Positions 26,368 to 38,123 of a stretch of DNA of 64,000 nucleotides are shown in pieces. Location of the stretch: NCBI RefSeq assembly GCF_002072175.1, contig NZ_MVIV01000003.1:186001-250000 (forward strand). The letters run 5' to 3'. This DNA is from Actinomyces gaoshouyii (GTDB lineage: Bacteria; Actinomycetota; Actinomycetes; Actinomycetales; Actinomycetaceae). The notes beneath the pieces are model-generated. The model made no database searches. It had not been told where the DNA came from and saw only the letters and a program-made list of their open reading frames with translations. How positions within the stretch are numbered: position 1 is the first letter of the stretch; each line of letters starts with the position of its first letter. A program made the position numbers and the translations under genes.

Positions 26368-27534
26368 GTGCCCACAGCGATCCCCGGGCCGAGCGCGCCC
26401 ACCGCGCCCACCGCATCCGCCGCGATGGGGGCGCCCGCCTCCACCGATGGGCCGACCGGCGCCCGGCCCCCCGGTACCGGCCAGCGCGATCTCGCCGCCC
26501 TGCCCAAGGCGCACCTCCACCTGCATTTCACGGGCTCCATGCGCCTGGGCACCCTGACCGAGCTGGCCTCGACGTCGCGCACGCGCCTGCCCTCCTCGCT
26601 CCTGGACGGCGATCCCCTGCGCGTCCCGGCGGACCACCGGGGCTGGTTCCGTTTCCAGCGCGCCTACGACACCGCCCGCCACCTCGTGGACTCCGAGGGG
26701 GTCATGCGCCGCCTCGTGCTGGAGGCCGCGCTCGACGACGCCGCGGAGGGCTCGCGGCGCCTGGAGATGCAGGTGGACCCCACCTCCTACGCGCCCTTCG
26801 TCGGCGGGATCACGCCGGCCCTGGAGATCATCCTCGACGCCGCGGCGCAGGCCACCGCCCTGACCGGCGTGGAGGTGGCGATCATCGTGGCCGCCTCCCG
26901 CATCCGCCACCCCCTCGATGCCCGAGCCCTGGCCAGACTGGCCGCACGGCATGCGGGCGATGGGCCGGGCCAGGTGGTCGGCTTCGGATTGTCCAATGAC
27001 GAGAGGGCCGGGGAGACCTCCGCCTTCGCCCCCGCCTTCGCCATCGCGCGGCGCGCGGGCCTGGCCTCCCTCCCCCACGGCGGGGAGCTGCTGGGGCCGG
27101 AGCACGTGCGCGACGTCGTCTCCGCCCTGCGCCCCCACCGCCTGGGCCACGGCGTCAGGGCCGGCGAGGACCCGGCCCTGCTGGACGCGATCGTGGCGGC
27201 GGGCATCAGCTTGGAGGTGTGCCCGGCCTCGAATGTGTGCCTCGGGGTCTACCACCGCACCGAGGATGTGCCGCTGGGGGCGCTTATCGACCACGGGGCG
27301 CAGGTCGCGCTGGGCGCGGACGACCCGTTGCTGTTCTCCTCGCGCTTGACGGACCAGTACGAGATCGCCCGCTCGCAGGGGCTCGACGACGACGCATTGG
27401 CGGAACTGGCGCGCGGCTCGATCCGGGCGAGCCTGGCCGAGGAGTCATCCAAGCGGCGCTGGCTGGCCGAGGTGGACGACTGGCTGGCTCACCAGCCGAC
27501 GTGGACGGGCTCGGGAACGAGCGTGACGCCGTAG
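26368..27534 (+). CDS. add: Adenosine deaminase family protein
   Basis: 388 residues of the metal-dependent deaminase family, which converts adenosine to inosine. The zinc and catalytic motifs are all present: KAHLHLHFTG (HxH), SLPHGGELLG (His and catalytic Glu), RLGHGVRA, and GADDPLLFSS (Asp). The N-terminal 45 residues are low-complexity Pro/Ala/Thr. The GTG at 26368 has GGGAGA upstream. The 3' end overlaps the convergent murB gene by 46 bases. Substrate could also be a related nucleoside or adenine. Confidence 0.88.
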   Translation: MPTAIPGPSAPTAPTASAAMGAPASTDGPTGARPPGTGQRDLAALPKAHLHLHFTGSMRLGTLTELASTSRTRLPSSLLDGDPLRVPADHRGWFRFQRAYDTARHLVDSEGVMRRLVLEAALDDAAEGSRRLEMQVDPTSYAPFVGGITPALEIILDAAAQATALTGVEVAIIVAASRIRHPLDARALARLAARHAGDGPGQVVGFGLSNDERAGETSAFAPAFAIARRAGLASLPHGGELLGPEHVRDVVSALRPHRLGHGVRAGEDPALLDAIVAAGISLEVCPASNVCLGVYHRTEDVPLGALIDHGAQVALGADDPLLFSSRLTDQYEIARSQGLDDDALAELARGSIRASLAEESSKRRWLAEVDDWLAHQPTWTGSGTSVTP

Positions 27535-28682
27535 CGCTCGCGCACGCCGTCGACCACCGCGTCGCGCAGGGCGACGAGGTCGGCGGCGCTGGCCCCACCC
27601 CTGTTGGTCAGGGCCAGGACATGCTTGGTGGACAGTGAGGCGCGCGGCGCGCCGGGCAGGGCGAAGCCCTTGGGGAAACCGGCGTGGTCGATGAGCCAGG
27701 CGGCGCTCGTCTTGACCATGCCCTCGATGACGGGGGCGCCCAGCACCGTGTCGGTGGGGCGGGAGTGGTCGGCGACAGGGAAGCGGGGGGCGTCGTCGGG
27801 CAGGCCCGCGGCCTGCTCGGCGGTGAGGATCGGGTTGGTGAAGAACGAGCCGGCGGACCACGTGTCGTGATCGGTGTCGTCGAGGACCATTCCCTTGGAG
27901 CGGCGCAGGCCGAGGACGGCCTGGCGGACGTCGACCGCGGGGACGCGCGCGCCGAGCTCGGTCCCGAGCGCGGAGGCGAGCTGGCTGTAGGCAATGGGGG
28001 CGGCGAGGCTGGCGAGGCGGACGTGGAAGCCCACGGCGAGCACCACCCAGCGGCCCGTCGGGCCCCAGATGCGCCCGCCGCCGGTGGCGGCGTCCGTGAG
28101 CGAGCGCTTGATCGCGGAGTCGCGGTAGGACAGGCGCAGGTCCGCCAGCGGCAAGTGGACGATGCGGCCGGTGAGGCGGTCCCAGGCGCGCACGGAGGCG
28201 AGGAGCTCGGCGACCTCGGCGCCATAGGCCCCAATGTTCTGCACGGGGGCGGCCCCGACGCTGCCGGGGATGCCGGACAGGGGGGCGAATCCGGCCCAGT
28301 CGCTGACCACCGCCCGGCTGACGAGATCGTCCCAGGCGACGCCACCGGTGGCAGTGATCTCGACGCCGCCGCAGGCGGATTCGGAGACGACGCGGACCTC
28401 CTCGCGGCCGTCGCGCAGGACGAGGCCGTCGAAACCGGCGTCGGAGGCCACGATGTTCGAGCCGCCTCCAACCACGAGCAGAGGCGTCCCCGAGGCATCG
28501 GCCCGGCGGACCGCCTCGATCAGCTCCTCCTCCGTGGAGGCCTCGAGATAGTGGCCCAGGGGGCCGCCGATGCGCAGGGTGGTGAGCTCGGCGAGGGAGG
28601 ACGGCGCCTGGCCGCCCAGCGCCCGGGCGCGCGCGGGCACGCCCGGGGCGGGAGCCTCACTGGGCTCCGGGGAGCGCGTCAC
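27489..28682 (-). CDS. murB: UDP-N-acetylmuramate dehydrogenase (type I MurB)
   Basis: About 397 residues. MurB reduces UDP-GlcNAc-enolpyruvate to UDP-MurNAc with FAD and NADPH. LTTLRIGGPLGHYLEA and LLVVGGGSNIVASDAGFDGL belong to the FAD domain. GSVGAAPVQNIGAYGAEV is the conserved substrate region, AGSFFTNPIL has the active-site serine, and the C-terminal EPVHVGW includes the catalytic glutamate region. The GTG start overlaps the bS22 stop (GTGA), implying translational coupling to that gene. The 3' end overlaps adenosine deaminase on the other strand. Confidence 0.95.
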   Translation of the reverse strand: MTRSPEPSEAPAPGVPARARALGGQAPSSLAELTTLRIGGPLGHYLEASTEEELIEAVRRADASGTPLLVVGGGSNIVASDAGFDGLVLRDGREEVRVVSESACGGVEITATGGVAWDDLVSRAVVSDWAGFAPLSGIPGSVGAAPVQNIGAYGAEVAELLASVRAWDRLTGRIVHLPLADLRLSYRDSAIKRSLTDAATGGGRIWGPTGRWVVLAVGFHVRLASLAAPIAYSQLASALGTELGARVPAVDVRQAVLGLRRSKGMVLDDTDHDTWSAGSFFTNPILTAEQAAGLPDDAPRFPVADHSRPTDTVLGAPVIEGMVKTSAAWLIDHAGFPKGFALPGAPRASLSTKHVLALTNRGGASAADLVALRDAVVDGVRERYGVTLVPEPVHVGW

Positions 28683-28777
28683 TTCTTGTTGCGGCGCTGG
28701 TGACGCGTCTTGCGGAGCAGCTTGCGGTGCTTCTTCTTGGCCATGCGCTTGCGGCGCTTCTTGATGACAGAACCCAT
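28679..28777 (-). CDS. 30S ribosomal protein bS22 (AURKAIP1/COX24 domain, 32 aa)
   Basis: A 32-residue, highly basic peptide beginning MGSVIKKRRKRMAKKKHRKL and ending HQRRNKK. This matches the small actinobacterial 30S subunit protein bS22 in length and sequence. GAGGAAT lies upstream of the ATG. Its neighbour on the 5' side is a BldC-like regulator, the conserved arrangement in actinobacteria. The stop overlaps the murB GTG. Confidence 0.92.
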   Translation of the reverse strand: MGSVIKKRRKRMAKKKHRKLLRKTRHQRRNKK

Positions 28778-28948
28778 GGGCATTCCTCACAGTCTTACTT
28801 GCCGGGGCCCGACCGCGCCCCGGGATCCGGAGACGGGCCGGCGCGCGGCCGGACGGGCCTGATGGTCGGGCGATGACGAGGGCGGTAACGGGCCCTCATG
28901 GGATGTCTCGACCCGGCCACTCATGTGACTCGGCGAGTCTAGCGGGTC

Positions 28949-29188
28949 TCAGGACCCCGAGGCCTCCGTCTCCTCGTGGCCCCAGTCACCCAGGCCGGCG
29001 GAGAGGTACTCGGCCACCGCGCGCTCGGGGACCCGGAAAGAGCGCCCCACCTGCATGGCGGGCAGATCGCCGGAGTGGACCATGCGGTAGACGGTCATCT
29101 TGGAGACCCGCAGCATGGCGGCGACCTCCGCGACCGTGAGGAAGGAGGGGGCGCCGGAGGCGGCAGGACTGGGAAGGGCAGGTGCCAT
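28949..29188 (-). CDS. BldC-like MerR/excisionase-type DNA-binding protein
   Basis: 79 residues. The core FLTVAEVAAMLRVSKMTVYR then MVHSGDLPAMQVGRSFRVPE is the winged helix-turn-helix typical of BldC and annotated excisionase-family proteins. BldC in Streptomyces binds DNA cooperatively and controls development; here the role is unknown. It is a stable chromosomal neighbour of bS22, not a phage excisionase. The divergent gene is trkH. Confidence 0.88.
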   Translation of the reverse strand: MAPALPSPAASGAPSFLTVAEVAAMLRVSKMTVYRMVHSGDLPAMQVGRSFRVPERAVAEYLSAGLGDWGHEETEASGS

Positions 29189-29470
29189 GGATGCGGATCC
29201 CGTCAGTCAGGTTCGGATATGTGCGCAGCGATCGGTCCCGGACGACGGAAAGCGCTGAGGACTCGCGAGGCATGCGCCCTCCCGCTCGGACGGTCGGCGC
29301 CGCGCAGGACTGAGCTCAATATAACGCCTGTCCCACCAGACGCACACGTCCATCGCATTCTCAAACGCACCACTCGTTGTAGATCACATTTCGGTCACAA
29401 TGACGCCGGGGGTCGCGGGCGGGGCAGCGACGCCGCGATCGCGCGCGAGACCCGCCGAAGGGGACACAAT

Positions 29471-30955
29471 GTGCCCGTGCCCTCATCCAGCAAGTCGCCC
29501 CGGCAGCCCCAGGGCCCCCTCTCCGCGCTGAGCACCGCGCCCGAGGACGCGGCCCTCATGCCCCCCGACCGCGGTCCCACCACCGGACTGCGGGGCCTGC
29601 TGGTGCGCCTGGGGCTCTACGACCGCCTGGCGCGAGCGGCCCGGTTCTCCCCCGCACGGCTCGCCGTCATCATCTTCGCCGCGATCATCGGCGCGGTCGC
29701 AGCCCTCCTCACCCTGCCGATCTCGACGGCATCGGGGCACGCGGCCAGCTTCGTCGACTCGCTGTTCACGGCGACGTCGGCGGTCTGCGTCACCGGACTG
29801 ACCACCGTGGACACCGCCACCTACTGGTCCACCTTCGGCCAGGCGGTCATCATCCTGGGCGCGGCCATCGGCGGCCTGGGCGTCATGACCCTGGCCTCGC
29901 TGCTGTCCTTCGCCGTCAACCGCCACGTGGGCCTGACCCAGCGCATGCTCGCCGCCAACGAGAACCAGTCCCGGCTGGGCGACGTCGCCGCGCTGCTGCG
30001 CGCCGTCATCATCACAGCTTTGGGGGCCGAGGCGGTCCTCGCCATCGTGCTGCTCCCCCGGTTCCTCACGCTGGGAGAGCCCCTCCCCAGGGCGCTGTGG
30101 CACTCGGTGTTCATGTCCCTGTCGATCTTCAACAACGCCGGATTCGTCATCATGCCCGAGGGACTGGCGCCCTACGCCTCGGACTGGTGGATGGGACTGC
30201 CGATCGTGGTGGGCACCTTCGTCGGCGCGCTCGGCTTCCCCGTGGTGCTCGACATGGTCCGGCGCCGCCGTCGCCCGCGGCAGTGGACGCTGCACACCAA
30301 GCTCACCCTCGCCACCTACTCCTTGCTGACCGCTGGATCGGCGATCACGCTCACCGCCCTCGAGTGGGCCAATCCCCGTACGCTCGGGCCCTTGCCCATC
30401 GGGAGCAAGATCCTCAACGGCCTGGTCATGGGGGTGGACTCGCGCTCCTCGGGGCTCAGCCTCGTCAGCACCGACCACATGCGCGAGGCCACCTGGTTCC
30501 TCCAGGACGCGCTCATGTTCATCGGCGGGGGCTCGGCGTCAACGGCGGGCGGCATCAAGGTGACCACCTTCGCTATCCTGCTCATGGCGATCGTCGCCGA
30601 GGCCCGGGGCGATGAGGACATCGAGATCTTCGGCCGGCGGATCGCCCCGCAGGCCGTGCGCCTGTCCGTGGCCGTGGCCTTCATAGGCTCGTGCCTGGTG
30701 GGCCTGGCCTGCCTGCTGCTGCTGGAGATCACGGGGCTGTCGCTGGATCGGGTGCTGTTCGAGGTCATCAGTGCCTTCGCGACGGTGGGGCTGTCCACGG
30801 GCATCACGCCGATCCTGCCGCCGAGCGGGAAGTACGTCATCATCGCGCTCATGTTCGTGGGGCGCGTCGGGACGATGACGGCGGCCTCCGCCCTGGCCAT
30901 GCGCGAGCGGAGGCGCGTCATCCGCATGCCCGAGGAGCGCCCCCTCATCGGCTGA
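29471..30955 (+). CDS. TrkH/KtrB-type potassium uptake membrane subunit
   Basis: About 494 residues with eight or more membrane helices around four pore repeats. Selectivity-filter-like loops include SAVCVTGLTTVD, NNAGFVIM, GGGSASTAGGIK and TVGLSTGI. A 55-residue cytosolic N-terminal extension precedes the first helix. GTG at 29471 is preceded by AAGGGG at about eight bases. The TrkA-type regulatory subunit follows 58 bases later, so this is a two-gene K+ uptake system. DisA elsewhere in the window makes c-di-AMP, a known regulator of such systems. Confidence 0.93.
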   Translation: MPVPSSSKSPRQPQGPLSALSTAPEDAALMPPDRGPTTGLRGLLVRLGLYDRLARAARFSPARLAVIIFAAIIGAVAALLTLPISTASGHAASFVDSLFTATSAVCVTGLTTVDTATYWSTFGQAVIILGAAIGGLGVMTLASLLSFAVNRHVGLTQRMLAANENQSRLGDVAALLRAVIITALGAEAVLAIVLLPRFLTLGEPLPRALWHSVFMSLSIFNNAGFVIMPEGLAPYASDWWMGLPIVVGTFVGALGFPVVLDMVRRRRRPRQWTLHTKLTLATYSLLTAGSAITLTALEWANPRTLGPLPIGSKILNGLVMGVDSRSSGLSLVSTDHMREATWFLQDALMFIGGGSASTAGGIKVTTFAILLMAIVAEARGDEDIEIFGRRIAPQAVRLSVAVAFIGSCLVGLACLLLLEITGLSLDRVLFEVISAFATVGLSTGITPILPPSGKYVIIALMFVGRVGTMTAASALAMRERRRVIRMPEERPLIG

Positions 30956-31013
30956 GCCGCTAACGTGGGACGCGGGCAGGGCATCCCGCCGACGATCTTC
31001 CTCAGGAGCAGAC

Positions 31014-31682
31014 ATGGCACCCGCCGCCTCACGAACGGACTCAACCCTCGTCATCGGCCTGGGCCGATTCGGCTCGGCCGTCGCCGCCACCCTCGATCGT
31101 CTGGGCCGCGAGGTCCTGGCCGTGGAGAGCGACCCGGGCATCGTGCGCCAGTGGACCGGCCGCATTCCCCTGGTCGAGGCCGACGCCACCGATGCCGAGG
31201 CCCTCGAGCAGCTGGGCGCCACCGAGTTCGGCACGGCCGTCGTCGGCGTCGGCTCCTCAGTGGAGACCTCCGTGCTCATCGCCGGCAACCTCGTCGACCT
31301 CGAGACCCCCCAGATCTGGGCCAAGGCGATCTCCCGGGCGCACGGCCGCATCCTGCGCCGCATCGGCGCGCACCACGTGGTCTACCCCGAGTTCGACGCC
31401 GGGCAGCGCGCCGCGCACCTCGTCTCGGGCCGGATGCTCGACTACATCGAGATGGAGAAGAACGGCTTCACGATCGTCAAGATGCGCCCACCGGCCGAGC
31501 TGCACGGCTTCACCATCGGCGAGGCCCGCATCCGCTCCCGCTACGGGGTGACGGTCTTCGGCCTCATGAGCCCCGGCGAGCCCTTCGAATACGCCCGCAC
31601 CGATACCCTCGTCTCCGCCGATGACGTGCTCGTGGTCGGCGGGGACGCCAGCCTCCTGGAGCGCTTCGCCAACCGGGCCTGA
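31014..31682 (+). CDS. TrkA/KtrA-type potassium uptake regulatory subunit
   Basis: 222 residues: an N-terminal RCK_N Rossmann domain (LVIGLGRFGSAVAATLDRLG, a nucleotide-binding GxGxxG) and a C-terminal TrkA_C domain (about 150-220, ending VLVVGGDASLLERF). It gates the adjacent TrkH/KtrB pore in response to nucleotides or c-di-AMP in related systems. CTCAGGAG lies upstream of the ATG. Confidence 0.93.
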   Translation: MAPAASRTDSTLVIGLGRFGSAVAATLDRLGREVLAVESDPGIVRQWTGRIPLVEADATDAEALEQLGATEFGTAVVGVGSSVETSVLIAGNLVDLETPQIWAKAISRAHGRILRRIGAHHVVYPEFDAGQRAAHLVSGRMLDYIEMEKNGFTIVKMRPPAELHGFTIGEARIRSRYGVTVFGLMSPGEPFEYARTDTLVSADDVLVVGGDASLLERFANRA

Positions 31683-31840
31683 CAGCGGGCGCCGGGGCGG
31701 ACGCTGCTCGCCCCGGCCGCGCTCGCCGTCCTCATCCCCACCGGTCCCGTGGTGCGCCGCCGCTCCGGCATGCGGGTGCTTCCACCGGCGAGCCCGCGCT
31801 CCTGAGCGCGGCGCCCCCGCGCGATCTCCGAGCGCGTCCC

Positions 31841-32770
31841 TCAGCGCTCCTCGCGCAGGGAGCAGGCGAGGGCGTGGGACTGGCCGACGGCCAGGGTGAG
31901 GAGGCCGTCGCCGGAGTTGAGGGCGTTGGGCGGGCAGGTCATCGGCTCCACGGCGATCGCGCGGCGGCCGAGGCCGTCGTCGGTGTAGACCTGCGCCCAG
32001 GGGGCGTCGGAGGTCAGCACGACGGCGCCCCCCTCCCCTTCGACGCGCGCCTGCCAGGTGCCCTCGGGAAGGCCGGTGAAGGCGTTGTCCACGCTTACGC
32101 CGGCCATGGGGCGCCCGGCGCGGAAGTCCCAGTCGGTGCCGGCCACGTCCGCGAGGGCGCTGGGCACCATCCGCTCATCGGCCATGAGCACCGCGGCGGC
32201 CGGGACCGTGAGAGTGCAGTCGTCGGCGCCCGCGCCGCGCAGGAGGTAGGGGTGGAAGGCAGCGCCGTAGGGGGCGGGGAGGAGGGCGCCGTCGGCCAGC
32301 GGGGCGCCGACGACGGCGTCGGAGGGCCGCGCCGCGCCGACGCAGGTGGTGGTGAGCGTCATCGTGAGGCCGGCCTCGGCGTCGAGCTCCCAGCGGCTGG
32401 AGAGCTCGAGGGCCCAGGGGTAGGCGTAGGAGGCGGGCAGCAGCACCTCGAGGGTGACGCAGTCCTCGGCGATCCCTGCCACCTGCCAGTCGAGCCAGCC
32501 GACCAGCCCGTGGAGGGCGGAGTCCGTCCCCGGCTCATTGCGGGGCAGGAGGTAGTCGGTGCCCCCGTAGGCGTAAGCGGCGCCGGCAGTCCGATTGGGC
32601 CACGGGGCGAGGGTCTTGCCCTGCCAGCCCGGGGGGAGCTCGGAGGCCGCGTCGAAGGGGAGGACGAGGTCGCGGCCTCCACGGCGCGCGTTGACGAGGG
32701 TGGCCCCCGCGGTGGCGATGCGCGCGGTGTAATCGCCCGCCCGCACGTCGATGAGCTCTCCGTTGATCAT
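31841..32770 (-). CDS. Aldose 1-epimerase family protein
   Basis: 309 residues of the galactose mutarotase-like beta-sandwich family. ALHGLVGWLDWQV corresponds to the region with one active-site histidine, AAFHPYLLRG to the second, and AVEPMTCPPNALNSG to the catalytic glutamate region. It interconverts sugar anomers. The ATG at 32770 follows GGGGAGGAA; an upstream extension is ignored. No sugar gene is directly adjacent, but sugar kinases begin 300 bases downstream on the same strand. Confidence 0.88.
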   Translation of the reverse strand: MINGELIDVRAGDYTARIATAGATLVNARRGGRDLVLPFDAASELPPGWQGKTLAPWPNRTAGAAYAYGGTDYLLPRNEPGTDSALHGLVGWLDWQVAGIAEDCVTLEVLLPASYAYPWALELSSRWELDAEAGLTMTLTTTCVGAARPSDAVVGAPLADGALLPAPYGAAFHPYLLRGAGADDCTLTVPAAAVLMADERMVPSALADVAGTDWDFRAGRPMAGVSVDNAFTGLPEGTWQARVEGEGGAVVLTSDAPWAQVYTDDGLGRRAIAVEPMTCPPNALNSGDGLLTLAVGQSHALACSLREER

Positions 32771-32913
32771 CGGTGTTCCTCCCCGCATGTGCCGCTGCAT
32801 TCCGCGCGCCGGTCGCCTCCCATCCTACGCAGGATCATGCAGTCGTCGGCGCGCGAGCAGGGGTCTCGTCCGTTCCCCACCGTCTCACCCCCTTGCGCCC
32901 TCACCCCCGATAT

Positions 32914-32980
32914 ACCGTCTCAGCCCGCCCTTGCGCCCTCATTCTCGTAGTTTGAGGGCGCAAGGGCGGGCTGAGACGGT
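32914..32980. repeat. Long perfect palindrome, copy 2 of a dispersed element
   Basis: Arms of 28 bases (32914-32941 and 32953-32980) pair perfectly around an 11-base loop that differs from copy 1 at one base. Three positions in the left arm differ from copy 1 (GA to AG, and T to C), and the right arm carries the exact compensating changes. An extra partial copy of CTTGCGCCCTCA lies just to the left at about 32892-32903. It is located between the aldose epimerase start and the DhaL-DhaM stop. Confidence 0.9.
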
Positions 32981-33077
32981 TTCTGCGGCTTGAAGGCGCA
33001 CGCCGCAGATGCTGGCGGGGCGGGTCCGTAGGCGGAGACACAGGCACTGCCGGGGCGGGCCATGATCCAGGCGGGGC

Positions 33078-35299
<2,222 letters not shown>

Positions 35300-35509
35300 A
35301 ACGCTGACGCTACTCCTCCCATGCCCGACGCGCAGGTGGATTCGGCGCGATCCCGGGCCGCGCGGCACAGGGGTGAGCACGTGGCCCGCGCCTTCAGCCG
35401 ACGGCTGATCATCAGATGTCTTATCGGTTCGACGCCCCGGGCCCTGGGACCTGCCCGCGTCCGCCCCGGGCCGACCCTCCCCGGGCGCGCTCGGCCCGCC
35501 CCGTTTCCC

Positions 35510-36979
35510 TCACTCCTCCTCTCTCATCCCTCGTTCCAGGAGTCTCCGTGCGTTGTTGTAGGCGGTGCGGATGTGTGGTTGGGCGGTGGTGGTGAGGCGG
35601 TCGGGGATGGTGGAGATCCATGTGGGGGGGTGGTCGGCACCGGTGAGGGTCCAGGCGGCTTGTTTGGCGGCGCCGTTGGCGACGTATTCAGCCGGGGCGG
35701 GGGCGTCCACCGGTAGGCCCAGGATGGCGGGGGCCAGGGTCTTGGCGCAGGCCCATTTGGCTCCACCGCCGGTCAGGGTGACCTCTGCGATGTCCACGCC
35801 CTGGGCGCGCACGGCGTCCAGGGCGTCGGCCATGAGGCACAAAAGGCCTTCCACGGCAGCGCGCGCGTAGTTGGCCGGGGTCAGGTTGGTCAGGGTCATG
35901 CCGGTCAGGATCCCGGTGGCGTCGGGCAGGTTGGGGGTGCGCTCGCCCTGCAGGTAGGGCACGTGCACCAGGCCGCCTGCCCCGGGGGCGGCGGACAGGG
36001 CCAGGGCATCGAACTCCTCGTAGCCCACGCCCAGCACCGTCTTGGCCGCGTCCAGTACCCGGGCACCGTTGAGCGTGCACGCCAGTGGCAGGAACGCCCC
36101 GGTGGCGTCGGCGAAGCCGGTCACCAGGCCCGTGGGGTCGTGGGTGGGCGCGCTCGAGACCGCCGCGACCACGCCGCTGGTGCCCAGGGACACGCTGGTC
36201 TGCCCCACCCCCAGGCCCAGGCCCAGGGCCGCCCCGGCGTTGTCCCCGCATCCCGGACCCAGCACCAGGTGGGACAGGTCGCGGCCCGCGCCATCCGCCC
36301 CGCCCCGGCCCGCGCTCTGGTGGGGCCCCAGCACGCGCGGCAGGATAATGGCCTCGACGTCCTCCTGGCTGCGGTGCAGGGCCAGGGCCAGCAGATCGCG
36401 CCGGTAGGTGTTGGACACCGGATCGAAGTAGCCCGTGCCTGAGGCATCGGAGCGATCCGTAACCAGGTCCTCCAAGCGCCCTGTGCCCCGCAGGCGCCAG
36501 GTCAGCCAGTCATGGGGCAGGCAGATGGCGGCGATGCGGGCGACCGCCTCGGGTTCGTGATCGGCCACCCAGCGCAGCTTGGTGATGGTCAGCGAGGCCA
36601 CCGGCACCGACCCCACCGCCCGGGCCCACGCCGCGCGCCCGGCGGCCCGGTCGCCGCCGCCCAGCTCGGTGATCAGATCGACCGCCGCGCCCGCCGAGCG
36701 GGTGTCATTCCACAGCAGGGCCGGGCGGATCACCTCACCACCGGCGTCGAGCAGCACCATGCCGTGCTGCTGGCCGCTCACACTCAGGGCCGCCACATCA
36801 GCGAGCCCACCAGCAGCGTCCACCGCCTGTCCCAGAGCCCGCCACCACTGATCAGGGTGGACCTCGGTGCCATCAGGGTGCGAGGCCCTCGCCTCACGCA
36901 CCAGAACACCGCTATCAGCATCACGAACAACGATCTTGCACGACTGCGTCGACGAATCAACACCAGCAACCAAAGTCAT
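35510..36979 (-). CDS. xylB: Xylulokinase
   Basis: 489 residues of the FGGY kinase family. The N-terminal [15 protein letters not shown] phosphate loop, [23 protein letters not shown] and [15 protein letters not shown] match xylulokinase. It phosphorylates D-xylulose to D-xylulose 5-phosphate. AAGGGAGAAG lies upstream of the ATG at 36979. It is divergent from a UlaF/AraD-type epimerase whose product is the same xylulose 5-phosphate, so a common regulator may act in the 249-base spacer. Codon usage near the 3' end (GTG/TTG runs around 35540-35640) looks slightly relaxed. Confidence 0.93.
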   Translation of the reverse strand: MTLVAGVDSSTQSCKIVVRDADSGVLVREARASHPDGTEVHPDQWWRALGQAVDAAGGLADVAALSVSGQQHGMVLLDAGGEVIRPALLWNDTRSAGAAVDLITELGGGDRAAGRAAWARAVGSVPVASLTITKLRWVADHEPEAVARIAAICLPHDWLTWRLRGTGRLEDLVTDRSDASGTGYFDPVSNTYRRDLLALALHRSQEDVEAIILPRVLGPHQSAGRGGADGAGRDLSHLVLGPGCGDNAGAALGLGLGVGQTSVSLGTSGVVAAVSSAPTHDPTGLVTGFADATGAFLPLACTLNGARVLDAAKTVLGVGYEEFDALALSAAPGAGGLVHVPYLQGERTPNLPDATGILTGMTLTNLTPANYARAAVEGLLCLMADALDAVRAQGVDIAEVTLTGGGAKWACAKTLAPAILGLPVDAPAPAEYVANGAAKQAAWTLTGADHPPTWISTIPDRLTTTAQPHIRTAYNNARRLLERGMREEE

Positions 36980-37228
36980 GGACTCTTCTCCCTTGGATGA
37001 GTGGGACTGCACGGCGAACGCGTCGCTGCGCCTCACGGCGATCGTGCGCGTGCCTGCACCGATGTGCGCTCCGCGCGATGAGATCCCCTCCCCATCAGTG
37101 TGACAATCGGCAGCCGTCAGGGAAAGTACCGAATCAGCATGTGAGCAGACTCGCGAACCCCGACCGGGCCGTCACCGGGCGCCCGCGTCCCCACCGGCCC
37201 ACCAGTTATCTCAGTGAGGAGAACCGAC

Positions 37229-37990
37229 ATGCCGACAACGCCATCGAACACCCCCCCAGGCCACCGGATCGTCCTGGCCGAGCTGGATGAGGAGCTGCGC
37301 TCCGCCGTCGCCGCCACCCGGGAACGGGTGGCCGCACTGCACGCCGAGTTGCCCCGATGGGGCCTCGTGGTGTGGACAGCGGGCAACGTCTCCGAGAGGG
37401 TGGTCGTGGATCGCGGCGACGGACCGGAGAGGACGGACCTGTTCGTCATCAAGCCCTCGGGCGTCACCTACGACCGGCTCTCACCCGAGACGATGGTCGT
37501 GTGCTCCCTGGATGGGACCAAGATCGACGACGGAACTCCCGCCTCGCTCTCGCCGTCGTCGGACACGGCCGCACACGCCTACGTCTACCGGCACATGGAG
37601 CACGTGGGCGGGGTGGTGCACACGCACTCGACGTACGCGACGGCATGGGCGGCCAGGCGCGAGCCGATCCCCTGCGTGCTGACGATGATGGCCGACGAGT
37701 TCGGCGGCGAGATCCCGGTGGGGCCCTTCGCACTCATCGGGGATGACTCGATCGGCCGGGGCATCGTGGAGACGCTGTCGGGATCGCGCTCGCCGGCGGT
37801 GCTCATGGCCAACCACGGCCCCTTCACCATCGGCACCGATGGGCTGGCGGCGGTCAAGGCCGCGGCGATGTGCGAAGAGGTGGCGCGCACCGTTCACATC
37901 GCACGCGACGGCGGCGCCCCGGTCCCGATCGACCGGGCGGCCATCGACAGCCTCAACGACCGCTACCAGAACGTCTACGGCCAGCACTGA
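37229..37990 (+). CDS. L-ribulose-5-phosphate 4-epimerase (AraD/UlaF/SgbE family)
   Basis: 253 residues of the class II aldolase/epimerase family. TAGNVSERV and IKPSGVTYDRL are phosphate-binding. SDTAAHAYVYRHM and GVVHTHSTYATAWA supply the zinc histidines, and ANHGPFTIG contains the third. It converts L-ribulose 5-phosphate to D-xylulose 5-phosphate. The ATG at 37229 has TGAGGAGA upstream. Divergent xylB and the UlaD/UlaE-like genes immediately beyond suggest the UlaF role in ascorbate-type catabolism. Confidence 0.9.
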   Translation: MPTTPSNTPPGHRIVLAELDEELRSAVAATRERVAALHAELPRWGLVVWTAGNVSERVVVDRGDGPERTDLFVIKPSGVTYDRLSPETMVVCSLDGTKIDDGTPASLSPSSDTAAHAYVYRHMEHVGGVVHTHSTYATAWAARREPIPCVLTMMADEFGGEIPVGPFALIGDDSIGRGIVETLSGSRSPAVLMANHGPFTIGTDGLAAVKAAAMCEEVARTVHIARDGGAPVPIDRAAIDSLNDRYQNVYGQH

Positions 37991-38011
37991 CCCATCACCC
38001 CTTCTAATATG

Positions 38012-38101
38012 CGAGACCGGTCGATATGACGAACGAAACCGGTCGGGAGCGCTCCATACGGAGTCCCCGACCGGTTTCGTTCTTGTTTTCGACCGGTCTC
38101 G
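38012..38101. repeat. GACCGGTC repeat array, site 4 (complete four-unit palindromic element)
   Basis: Four units: CGAGACCGGTCGA (38012-38024), CGAAACCGGTCGG (38034-38046), CCGACCGGTTTCG (38067-38079) and TCGACCGGTCTCG (38089-38101). Units 1/4 and 2/3 are mutually inverted, so the whole element forms a nested hairpin, bordered by CACCCCTTCT and GAGGGGGGA. It lies between the convergent epimerase and MFS transporter genes, where a bidirectional terminator would be expected. Confidence 0.9.
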
Positions 38102-38123
38102 GCGAGGGGGGAGGGGAGAGAGG

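Noticed and set aside
28949-29188. Phage excisionase marking an integrated element
   Set aside because: The BldC-like protein next to bS22 is a conserved chromosomal arrangement; there is no integrase or attachment-site duplication at hand.
29200-29470. c-di-AMP (ydaO-type) riboswitch upstream of trkH
   Set aside because: I could not find the conserved core; only a TCACA direct repeat near 29380-29400 is visible.
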